From NCBI GenBank assembly GCA_017557885.1, contig JAFYXV010000004.1:96552-160551 (forward strand): 64,000 nucleotides of DNA, given 5' to 3'. Positions 9,806 through 17,784 of this stretch are shown here, one piece after another (positions within the stretch are counted from its first letter, which is position 1; each line of letters begins with the position of its first letter). The notes beneath the pieces were generated by a model. It searched no databases, had not been told where the DNA came from, and worked only from the letters and a program-made list of their open reading frames with translations. The position numbers and the translations under genes were made by a program. Source of the stretch: a bacterium (GTDB lineage Bacteria; Auribacterota; UBA3054).

Positions 9806-10679
9806 ACTGTTATTATTGATTGCTCTGCTTTCTTTCTGTGCGCCAGTATATGCCGACGTTCCCGTTAACGGCGACGTCTGGCATATGTCCGGCCTTGCGC
9901 CGGACAATCACCAGGAATGGAACAAACTCTTCCTGGAAGCCGAGGATTTGTCCGCCCAAAGAGCATACACCGAAGCCAGAATGATCGTCGACGACCTTAT
10001 CAAGGATATCGGCACGAACAAGTTCAAACTAAAGAACGGCGACGACGCGGAGCTAACTCTGGCCGCCTGGAGATTAAGACTGTTTGTCCGCGAACCTAAG
10101 AACGCTCCCATAGCGTACCAAGAGATCGACGACACCCTAAAGCGCTACGCTGATATGGCCAAAGGCAAACGTTACTGGGCCTATAAGATGATGTACGTCA
10201 TAAGCGAAGACTTCCACTATCACCGCCAAGAGATACAAAAGCACGACGAGGCCATGGCCGATTGCTTCTTATACGATCCCCAAGACAGCATCCTATATCT
10301 AATAGACTGCTACTACCATCACCCCTGGAATTTTGAACATATGACCAATTTCTGGGCCATTTACGACAAGAACGGCGGAAGAAAAGATCCGGAAGTTGAA
10401 ATGGCAAGGATCTTCACCACCGGCGACAGGGAAAGCAAAATCAGCAAAGGCATCCAGTGGCTCGACAAGAACGCCGACGCTGATCAAACTGTTATAGGCC
10501 TTTGCTTAAAAGGGATCGATCTGAATCTAAGCGGAGACGAAAAAGAAGAGAAACTTTATCGCGCCGCGCTTCGCAAACTAGCTTTATCGAACACCAACGA
10601 CACAAAACGCCTTCCGATTTCCTCAATGGCTCTGCAAGAACTTGAGAAACTGGACGCGATAAATAAATGGAATAAATAA
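9795..10679 (+). CDS. Secreted helical-repeat protein, short paralogue
   Basis: The product has 294 aa with a signal peptide (MKNRLLLLIALLSFCAPVYA). It overlaps the end of the preceding gene by 11 bp, which indicates translational coupling. It resembles the N-terminal half of that neighbour (GDVWHMSGL, MAKGKRYWAYKMM, ARIFTTGDRESK) but lacks the C-terminal 350 residues. It ends with a tidy tail rather than a frameshift, so it looks like a real short paralogue and not a broken gene. A2 starts 10 bp downstream. Function unknown; the pairing of a long and a short form in one operon suggests that they act together. Confidence 0.72.
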   Translation: MKNRLLLLIALLSFCAPVYADVPVNGDVWHMSGLAPDNHQEWNKLFLEAEDLSAQRAYTEARMIVDDLIKDIGTNKFKLKNGDDAELTLAAWRLRLFVREPKNAPIAYQEIDDTLKRYADMAKGKRYWAYKMMYVISEDFHYHRQEIQKHDEAMADCFLYDPQDSILYLIDCYYHHPWNFEHMTNFWAIYDKNGGRKDPEVEMARIFTTGDRESKISKGIQWLDKNADADQTVIGLCLKGIDLNLSGDEKEEKLYRAALRKLALSNTNDTKRLPISSMALQELEKLDAINKWNK

Positions 10680-10689
10680 AAGGAGAAAT

Positions 10690-12126
10690 ATGAAAAAACT
10701 TTTAACTTTCTTTGTGCTTTTAAGCGCAATTGCTCTGGCATCTAACGATCCGCCAGTGCTAGTAATCCATGGCCCAAATTATGTTGCCGCTTCAAGTTAT
10801 GGCGTAGATTACCATATGGGAATTGGCGGACATTTAAACGGAGATCCTGTTGGACGATTATGGTGGGTTATTGATGAGAACGGAGTTCAACAAGATGATT
10901 GGATTGTGAGTGGAGGAACAAGCATAGATGCAAAGATTAATATTTTGTCTGATTGCACAATATATGCGAGGTTTCATTATAAGGAATGGCGTACGGAAAT
11001 AGATAAATATATATACGATTCATATGAAGTAAAAACTGGGACGCCGACATTTACGGTGGAAGATGCCGGAAGTATTCACAATGGCCAGTATGATACCACG
11101 ATCACAGGGATTACAACTAGGGTAATTCACTTTAATATTGACAGAGACGAAGAAGGAGATCTGTCTGATAGTTATAAGCCGGATTATCAAATCAATGGAG
11201 AAAAACATCTAAGTCAAGACGACGATATTTTGCCACTGTTTATAAGCCATTCTCCTTCTAGAATGAATGTTAAGTATATTAAACTGGTTGTTGAATCTCC
11301 GCATATACGCTTATGCAGAATCAATCCAGGACTTCCGAATGTTTGTATTCCAATAACAACAACAGGTTCAAGTACGGTTTATTGCGGGGATGGCAATAAT
11401 TTAGGTAGGATATTTGATCGGAATTTATACTTGGAGGGCATGAGAATAAGGGTAGGCAATTTAAAAATTAAATATGTGTTGGATAATGGATATTCAACCA
11501 CGATTGCTGACCTGAGGTATAGAACGTGTGCGGATATAGCTGGACGCCAAGAAATGGCGATCGATAACAGTAGTACTTTTCCATACGCTCAATCGTTATC
11601 GCTTACTGGCTGTGAGTTTTCTTTGTATGATACATATAATATAACGAACGCTCCTCCGTTTTTAACCGATAGCAATGATTACAACGCTCCCGCCTTAGCG
11701 GTTGATTACTTTTGGGATGTGCTTAGAACCCCATTTAAAGTTAAGGTAGATGAATGCGGGACGCCAGGCAATCCTTTTGTATATAGTAACAGTTGTTGGT
11801 ACACGTCTTACGAAGCCTTTGGAGGATCTGTGGCTTTTTATGAATCGTCGTTATGGGAGCCAAAATTGTTTAACGGTGTTTCTCTAAATAATGCTCGCGT
11901 TATAAATTACGAGGATTTATCCACAGCGATTAGATCATCTTATGAACCTGGCATTTGCCCGGATTGGAAAATGTTTTATATGAAGTTAACTGGGCTTTAT
12001 GGTTGGTATAGCGATGCCGTTTTGCATCACAGAGGCGAGGTGTTGTATCAATATTATTATGATTTGCATTCATCCAACAATCAATCAAATTGGCTTCCGA
12101 AAACATACGGGTTACAATTGGAATAA
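10690..12126 (+). CDS. A2: secreted protein of unknown function
   Basis: The product has 478 aa and begins MKKLLTFFVLLSAIALAS, a signal peptide, with AAAGGAG upstream. It is paralogous to A1 and closest to A3, with which it shares the segments ALASNDPPVL, DAKINIL and TGTPTFTV. It has the Asp-rich block HFNIDRDEEGDL followed by QDDDILPLFI, then VYCGDGNNLGRIFD, RTCADIAGRQ and a C-terminal HHRGEVLYQYYYD. No known enzymatic motif was found. The gene is AT-rich compared with the housekeeping genes in the window. It is 10 bp after the helical-repeat gene and 22 bp before B2. Confidence 0.75.
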   Translation: MKKLLTFFVLLSAIALASNDPPVLVIHGPNYVAASSYGVDYHMGIGGHLNGDPVGRLWWVIDENGVQQDDWIVSGGTSIDAKINILSDCTIYARFHYKEWRTEIDKYIYDSYEVKTGTPTFTVEDAGSIHNGQYDTTITGITTRVIHFNIDRDEEGDLSDSYKPDYQINGEKHLSQDDDILPLFISHSPSRMNVKYIKLVVESPHIRLCRINPGLPNVCIPITTTGSSTVYCGDGNNLGRIFDRNLYLEGMRIRVGNLKIKYVLDNGYSTTIADLRYRTCADIAGRQEMAIDNSSTFPYAQSLSLTGCEFSLYDTYNITNAPPFLTDSNDYNAPALAVDYFWDVLRTPFKVKVDECGTPGNPFVYSNSCWYTSYEAFGGSVAFYESSLWEPKLFNGVSLNNARVINYEDLSTAIRSSYEPGICPDWKMFYMKLTGLYGWYSDAVLHHRGEVLYQYYYDLHSSNNQSNWLPKTYGLQLE

Positions 12127-12148
12127 CTATAAGATAGGAGATAAAATC

Positions 12149-13078
12149 ATGAAAAATATATTAATATTATTTTTGGGCTTGACAATTTCAATTAATCTCT
12201 TTGCTCTGGAAGAAACGGAGTATTTGCGTTTGCTTTATAATGCGTCAAAAATAACTCCGATCTTAAGGGCTAATATTGACAAGGAGAAAGCCAAAGATTA
12301 TCTATCCGTATCGGATGTAGCGCAATTTAATTCACTGCCTCCTTCTGAAGCGCTTCCTGTATTGATCGCTTCTTTGGAAAAAGGCGCGATCACCAATCGC
12401 ATCGAGACTTTTGACAACATCCAGGCAACTAATATGGTAGTGGAATTCGCTAATTACAAGGCTTATTACCTGATGGGCTTGTCGTTTGGGTTCGATTCTG
12501 TAGGAACGGTTGCTTTCCCTTGGCTGACAGGCATCGGCCAAGATCTAACTATACCAGTCACGCAGTATCATTACTTCTGGTGGTATGAAGGAAGAAAATA
12601 TATGCCCAATATCTGGGAGAACTGGTATGCTTGCTGGCAGGAAGAAAACGGCAGAGAAAAACCCAGAGAATTAGTCTTGAATCAACTGTCCAATGAGATA
12701 GCGGGATTCGGATATCATATCTTCCCTTATTTGGCTGATACGATAACAACGGATAACACATTAACTAATGTGTTGCTCTCCTTGAGAGGCCCGCAACACG
12801 GTGGATGGATCTTCGAGGATTTTTCCAAGTGGTACAGGGAAAACAAAGCTAGGTTTACTCTGCCTGAATGCGAAACTCTGAAAAAGACAATGGAACGCAC
12901 ATCGCTCGATAAAATGCCCATTAGCAAATCCAATAAGGATGACATGCTAAGGTGGCAGAAAAACGAGGAACAATTCTATACCACCAATAGTTTCAACAAT
13001 TACTATTGGTATTACAAAATCAACAGCAAGGAAGATGTTTCGGAAGAAGACATTTTCCAAGCAAAATATGGGGATTAA
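12149..13078 (+). CDS. B2: secreted protein of unknown function
   Basis: The product has 309 aa. The start at MKNILILFLGLTISINLFA gives a signal peptide and has AGGAG 8 bp upstream. An in-frame ATG 150 bp earlier lies inside A2 and is not credible. It shares with B1 and B3 the GFDSVGTVAFPWLTGIG block, FWWYEGRKYM, WYACWQEENGR, a GYHIFPYL segment, FSKWYRENKARFTLPECET and the C-terminal EEDIFQAKYG. The family is unrecognised. C2 begins 5 bp after its stop codon. Confidence 0.76.
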   Translation: MKNILILFLGLTISINLFALEETEYLRLLYNASKITPILRANIDKEKAKDYLSVSDVAQFNSLPPSEALPVLIASLEKGAITNRIETFDNIQATNMVVEFANYKAYYLMGLSFGFDSVGTVAFPWLTGIGQDLTIPVTQYHYFWWYEGRKYMPNIWENWYACWQEENGREKPRELVLNQLSNEIAGFGYHIFPYLADTITTDNTLTNVLLSLRGPQHGGWIFEDFSKWYRENKARFTLPECETLKKTMERTSLDKMPISKSNKDDMLRWQKNEEQFYTTNSFNNYYWYYKINSKEDVSEEDIFQAKYGD

Positions 13079-13082
13079 TCTC

Positions 13083-15383
13083 ATGAAAAATATTATAGCC
13101 TTAATAATACTGATTGCGGCGACGTTTGCGTTCGCTGTCAACGAAGCTGTCAAGCCGGAAGGTGAAGGAACCGCTGAGTCTCCATACGTACTGACAAAAA
13201 TTGAAAATCTTGTTTGGATGAACAACAACATGAGAACTTGCCAATCAAGTTTTTTCTGTCTGGGTAACGATATTGACGCCAGCGAAACGGCGGGATGGGA
13301 AACACAATTCGTACCAATAGGAACAGCAAAGACCAGCACCGGCAAGTCCTACAATTTTCAAGGAGTATTAGACGGAAAAAATTTTGCTATAAAAAATTTG
13401 CATAGCAGAAACAGCGGTTTAATACTTCATTTGGATGGAGCTGTAATCAAGAATCTGCATCTTGAAAATGTAAACTTGGGCAGACGTTATGCGGGAATAA
13501 ACAAATCCGGTGGACTGACTCCAGAGTGTAGTAATAGCGTAATAACAAATGTTCATGTTTCTGGGAAGATCAAAGGGACATATGAAGTGGGAGGCATTTG
13601 CGGTGAAGTTGAAGGATCACAGATTGTTAATTGTTCTTTCGTGGGATTTATAAACGTATTTGGCGACGCTTCCGGCGAATATAGTTATGGCGGGATAGCC
13701 GGTTATGCAAGCTATAGCGATCTTAGCTATTGTAAAGCTTCCGGCTATATAAACTGTGTTGACGGTTTTGCTCGCGTAGGCGGCATATGCGGATTTGTTT
13801 ACGGAATGGATAATTATGATAAATACATTCCCCGCGTTCGTTATTGCATCGCTGACATGAAAATTACGGCAGAAGGAAACATTGGCGGGATAGTGGGGCA
13901 GAATTTTATAGAAAATATTGTGAGATATCCAGGGTCACCTTCTTATGTTGCAACCGAAATGGGCCTCCTTGATAATTATTCCCTAAGCGTAGCCTATACG
14001 TCCCCAGAAAACACCGTTGGAGGTATTTGCGCGACTTTCAGCGAAAACACCACTACCTCTTCGGAAAATTACTATGACAAGACAGGTATCAACGGCACTG
14101 TCGTTGGAAAAGGTTTGTCTCCAGAGAATATGAAAAAGCGGTCTTCTTATACCAAGTGGGATTTCAACAAAGTTTGGACGATCAATGAAGGAGAATCAAC
14201 CCCTTATTGGAAGCTGAGCAATGACAAACCTTATAGAATTGCTTATGTGTCAAATTTCTTAGGAACGCTTGGCGTTGAGCCGGAGGAAAAAAGCTATGCG
14301 TTTAAAGAGAATATAACCATAAACGTTACGACTCCTAAAAACGTCACTTTTTTCGGCATCCAAGGCGATATTGAAACTACAGAGACCAGTATTTCAGTCA
14401 CTTTGCAAAAAGATCTAGCCATTGAAGGTGAGTTTGCCAGATACATTAAGACCGCAGGTGAATTCTTAAAAATCGGCAAAGATAAGGATTATCCCGCAGG
14501 CGGGCATTATATTCAATCCGTCAACATAAATATGCCCGAAATTGATGATCCAACGCTGGGATCTTTTTGGGGCGTCTATGACGGGAACAATCGTGTGATC
14601 CGGGATGTTAAATTCAATACGAAGTCTTCGACTGCCATAGGTTTGTTTGGCAGCGTTTCTGAAGCCAAGATAAGCAACCTGGGAATATTGGAAGCCGAGA
14701 ATAACAGCGGAAGCCGCTATTTTGGTTTTTTGGGAGGAGACGTTAACTATTCGGAAATAAGCAATTGTTATGTCTATACTGATATGAATTTGGCAGGCGC
14801 CAACAATGCCGGAGGCTTATTCAATATTTTTGAGAAATCAAGGATGATAAGATGCGAATTCAAAGGCAACATTTATTCTGCGGACGTTTGGTTCGGCGGG
14901 CTGGTTTCTCAGGCGAAAAAAAGCTCGTTTGAAGAGTGCTCGGTGGAAATGTTTACACAGTCCGGTGTAATAAAAAGCAAAATTGCTGGGCTAGTATTTT
15001 CAGCCTATGAAACTGATTTTGTAAATTGTTACGCGAAAGGAGACTGCTTCAATTATGCTTTAGTAGCGCCTTCGCCAAATCAAGAATTGTCTTTCTCTAA
15101 TTGTTATGTGTTTGCTGAAAACAACTGCTCTTTGCCCAACTCGACTTTTTTAAACTGCTATTTCAATTCCAACTGCGTTGCTGCCGTTGAAGGCGTAACT
15201 GGTTTCGTCAGCGAAGAGGAAATGAAGAAACAGGAAACTTACGTCGGCTGGGACTTTGACGAGATCTGGGATATCGAAGAGGGAGTTGGAACGCCGTATT
15301 TCAGATACGCAGTGCCGGAGCCGGTTGGAACATTCCTGCTTCTCTTGTTGCCCTGGCTATTGGTTAAAAGACATTCAAATTGA
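13083..15383 (+). CDS. C2: secreted GLUG-repeat protein with PEP-CTERM-like tail
   Basis: The product has 766 aa. The start at MKNIIALIILIAATFAFA gives a signal peptide; the longer frame overlaps B2. It has the same two-module layout as C1. The N-terminal module holds GLUG-type repeats (VGGICGEVEG, YGGIAGYAS, RVGGICGFV, IGGIVGQN) and closes with KWDFNKVWTINEG. The second module has FGGLVSQ-type repeats and closes with GWDFDEIWDIEEG. The tail reads VPEPVG, a leucine-rich helix, then VKRHSN, which departs from the strongly basic end of C1 and C3 and may weaken sorting. The nucleotide sequence of the last 150 bp is much closer to C3 than the middle is. Confidence 0.84.
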   Translation: MKNIIALIILIAATFAFAVNEAVKPEGEGTAESPYVLTKIENLVWMNNNMRTCQSSFFCLGNDIDASETAGWETQFVPIGTAKTSTGKSYNFQGVLDGKNFAIKNLHSRNSGLILHLDGAVIKNLHLENVNLGRRYAGINKSGGLTPECSNSVITNVHVSGKIKGTYEVGGICGEVEGSQIVNCSFVGFINVFGDASGEYSYGGIAGYASYSDLSYCKASGYINCVDGFARVGGICGFVYGMDNYDKYIPRVRYCIADMKITAEGNIGGIVGQNFIENIVRYPGSPSYVATEMGLLDNYSLSVAYTSPENTVGGICATFSENTTTSSENYYDKTGINGTVVGKGLSPENMKKRSSYTKWDFNKVWTINEGESTPYWKLSNDKPYRIAYVSNFLGTLGVEPEEKSYAFKENITINVTTPKNVTFFGIQGDIETTETSISVTLQKDLAIEGEFARYIKTAGEFLKIGKDKDYPAGGHYIQSVNINMPEIDDPTLGSFWGVYDGNNRVIRDVKFNTKSSTAIGLFGSVSEAKISNLGILEAENNSGSRYFGFLGGDVNYSEISNCYVYTDMNLAGANNAGGLFNIFEKSRMIRCEFKGNIYSADVWFGGLVSQAKKSSFEECSVEMFTQSGVIKSKIAGLVFSAYETDFVNCYAKGDCFNYALVAPSPNQELSFSNCYVFAENNCSLPNSTFLNCYFNSNCVAAVEGVTGFVSEEEMKKQETYVGWDFDEIWDIEEGVGTPYFRYAVPEPVGTFLLLLLPWLLVKRHSN

Positions 15384-15411
15384 TAAACAACTATCATAAT
15401 TGAGGAACAGT

Positions 15412-16848
15412 ATGAAAAAACTTTTAATCTTCATTGCACTTTTAAGCGCAATTGCCTTAGCGTCAAACGATCCGCCGGTATTGCGTATTTCTGGGCAAAG
15501 TTATGTAGCCAAATATAGCTATGGCGTAAAATATCACATGGGAGTTGGAGGCAATTTAAACGGTATTCCTAAGGGACGCACTTGGGAGGTTAGAGACGAG
15601 GATAATATTCCTCAAAACTGGATAATAAGTGGGCAAAACAACATAGATGCCAAGATAAACATTCTCGGCAATTGTACTATATATGCCACATTACATTATG
15701 AGGAAGAAGGAACACATTTAGATAAATATATATGCGACTCGTATGAGGTAACGACTGGAACCCCGACATTCACAGTAGATTATGCCGGAAGTATATACGA
15801 CGGACAATTTGATACTACGGTCACTGGAGTCGCAACCAGAGTAATCCATTTTAATATTGATTCTGATTATTATCGAGCTGGTGTAACTACAGTGCCTGTA
15901 AATCTGGGCATAATAACGCCAGATTTTTTATTACAGCACAAAACGTCAGGAGAAGATGACGATATCTTGCCTTTCTTTATAAAGCATTTCCCTTCCCAAA
16001 TGTATGTTAAATGTCTTAGGATAGGAATAGAAATTCCAAATCATTTGGCTTTGTATAGAAAGGGCAGTGCGTTAGAAGATTATTTTATGCCGTTGGGAAC
16101 AACAGGAACATCATCAGTTGTCAATTGTGGCGATGACGAAACCTTGGGACGAATATTTGATGGTTATTTATATTTAGAAGGAACGGCTTTGGGTGTTGGA
16201 CATTTGAAGATTAATTATTTAAATTTGGACGGAGGCATTGTTTCGCAAATTGCTGATTTAAAGTATAAAACTTGTGCCGATGTCAGTGGCAGACAACCTC
16301 TATCAAACGGCGCAACGTTGGAAGATATGGAGTTTAACAATCAATTAGACGGATGCGAATGGTCTTTGTTTGACGAATCAAATTCAAGTTTTAGCAGTTC
16401 ATATGATTATAACGCTCCTGCTTTTGCGGTAGATCATAATTGGAATGTTGTAAACAATCCTTTTAAGGTTTGGTGGGAAGACGTAGGAACTCCTGACAAT
16501 CCGATAATAGTGGATCCGGATTCGGGTAAATATTTTACATCGTATGAGGCTTTTGGAGGAGTTAGAGAGTTTTTTGAAAGCGCATTGTGGACACCGCAAT
16601 TAAGCTTGGGCGGTAGTCTTAATGATAGCGTGGTTTTGTATTATTTTACCCAGGTCGCAGGGTATTATTCTTGGGCGGCTCTTCGTTCTTGGTCTACAAC
16701 AGGAACGTTGCCGGCTTGGAATATGTTTTATATGAAACTCGACAGCGGTCCCATTCTTAATCACAGAGGAGAAGTGTTGTTCGATTATTCTTCCGAATTA
16801 AATTATTCCCCCGGTCCTATGAAATTTATGCTAAATTCTAATAATTAA
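15412..16848 (+). CDS. A3: secreted protein of unknown function
   Basis: The product has 478 aa, starting MKKLLIFIALLSAIALAS. GAGG lies 6 bp before this ATG, which decides it over a TTG four codons upstream. It is the nearest relative of A2. The shared parts are SNDPPVL, an HYEEEGTHLDKYI segment, TGTPTFTVDYAGSI, the Asp-rich HFNIDSDYY...EDDDILPFFI block, KTCADVSGRQ, and the C-terminal LNHRGEVLFDY. It is followed after 9 bp by B3. There is no recognised domain. The repeated Asp-rich stretch may bind calcium, by analogy only. Confidence 0.75.
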   Translation: MKKLLIFIALLSAIALASNDPPVLRISGQSYVAKYSYGVKYHMGVGGNLNGIPKGRTWEVRDEDNIPQNWIISGQNNIDAKINILGNCTIYATLHYEEEGTHLDKYICDSYEVTTGTPTFTVDYAGSIYDGQFDTTVTGVATRVIHFNIDSDYYRAGVTTVPVNLGIITPDFLLQHKTSGEDDDILPFFIKHFPSQMYVKCLRIGIEIPNHLALYRKGSALEDYFMPLGTTGTSSVVNCGDDETLGRIFDGYLYLEGTALGVGHLKINYLNLDGGIVSQIADLKYKTCADVSGRQPLSNGATLEDMEFNNQLDGCEWSLFDESNSSFSSSYDYNAPAFAVDHNWNVVNNPFKVWWEDVGTPDNPIIVDPDSGKYFTSYEAFGGVREFFESALWTPQLSLGGSLNDSVVLYYFTQVAGYYSWAALRSWSTTGTLPAWNMFYMKLDSGPILNHRGEVLFDYSSELNYSPGPMKFMLNSNN

Positions 16849-16857
16849 GGTAAGAAA

Positions 16858-17778
16858 ATGAAAAATATAATTCTTTTGGTTTTATTGTCAATTACCTTGG
16901 CGGTCAAAGCTGCTTATGCCGATTACGCGTCATTGCTTTACAAAGCTTCGGCTTTTGAAAGCATAATAGCTCTAGACAAGGATAATGCAGACAAATACGA
17001 CGAATTGAAAGCCGCCAGCGTTCAATTGTCGTCTGTTCCAGTTTCAGAAGCATTGCCGGAACTGATGTCTTTGTTTGAAAGAAAAGTTATCACCAATCGT
17101 TTGGAGCGCATTGGCGACATAACGATAACCAATTATGCTGTGGGTTATGCCTATAAAAAAGCATTTTTGTTAACAGGTCTCACATTTGGTTTTAATTCCT
17201 ATGGTCATATAGCTTTTCCTTGGCTAACCGGAAAAGGACAGCTAATGACGATTCCCTCAACAATGTATTCTTTCTTCTGGTGGTATGAAGGAAGGCGCTA
17301 TGTTGAGCAAATTTGGAACGCTTGGTATGCTTGCTGGCAAACCGAGTGTGGAAGAGAAAATCCCAGATCTCTTGTCAAGAAAACGCTTGCTGATGAAATT
17401 TGCGGATTAGGGTATTACGTTTTTCCGTTCCTTTATCAAAACTTGGAAAACGACAAGAGCCTTAACGAGATCGTCTCAATGTTCAATGAACCAAGCCATG
17501 GCAACTGGGGTTTTAAGAATTTTTCCGAATGGTATAGCATAAATTCCAATAGGTTTGTTTTGCCGACCGTTGAAACCATTTCGGTTGCAGGCAAAAGATT
17601 TGAGATATCCAATCTTCCTGTAAGCAAAATGACCCTCGATAGTATGCAAGCGTGGGAAAAGGCTGCTTCAGATTTTTATAGATCCAATAATATATCATCA
17701 AATTATTGGTACAATAAAATTCAAAATAAAAATATTATCAGCGAGGAAGATATATTCCAAGCTAAATTTGCGAGGTAA
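16858..17778 (+). CDS. B3: secreted protein of unknown function
   Basis: The product has 306 aa with a signal peptide (MKNIILLVLLSITLAVKAAYA). It is the most diverged B copy but keeps the signature blocks: GFNSYGHIAFPWLTGKG, FFWWYEGRRYVEQIW, WYACWQTECGRENPR, GYYVFPFLYQ, GNWGFKNFSEWY and the C-terminal EEDIFQAKFA. The pattern of what is kept (aromatic clusters, WYACWQ, terminal EEDIFQAK) marks the likely functional core of the family. It lies 9 bp after A3 and 6 bp before C3. Unrecognised. Confidence 0.76.
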   Translation: MKNIILLVLLSITLAVKAAYADYASLLYKASAFESIIALDKDNADKYDELKAASVQLSSVPVSEALPELMSLFERKVITNRLERIGDITITNYAVGYAYKKAFLLTGLTFGFNSYGHIAFPWLTGKGQLMTIPSTMYSFFWWYEGRRYVEQIWNAWYACWQTECGRENPRSLVKKTLADEICGLGYYVFPFLYQNLENDKSLNEIVSMFNEPSHGNWGFKNFSEWYSINSNRFVLPTVETISVAGKRFEISNLPVSKMTLDSMQAWEKAASDFYRSNNISSNYWYNKIQNKNIISEEDIFQAKFAR

Positions 17779-17784
17779 AGTACT

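Larger units (their letters stand above)
10690..15383 (+). repeat. A-B-C unit, copy 2
   Basis: Second copy of the three-gene unit, in tandem with copy 3. No terminator follows it: copy 3 begins 28 bp after C2, so both are probably on one transcript. Confidence 0.85.

Noticed and set aside
9795..10679. Reading the short helical-repeat gene as a broken copy of its neighbour
   Set aside because: It has its own signal peptide, an overlapping start and a normal stop with no frameshift, so it looks like a functional short paralogue.
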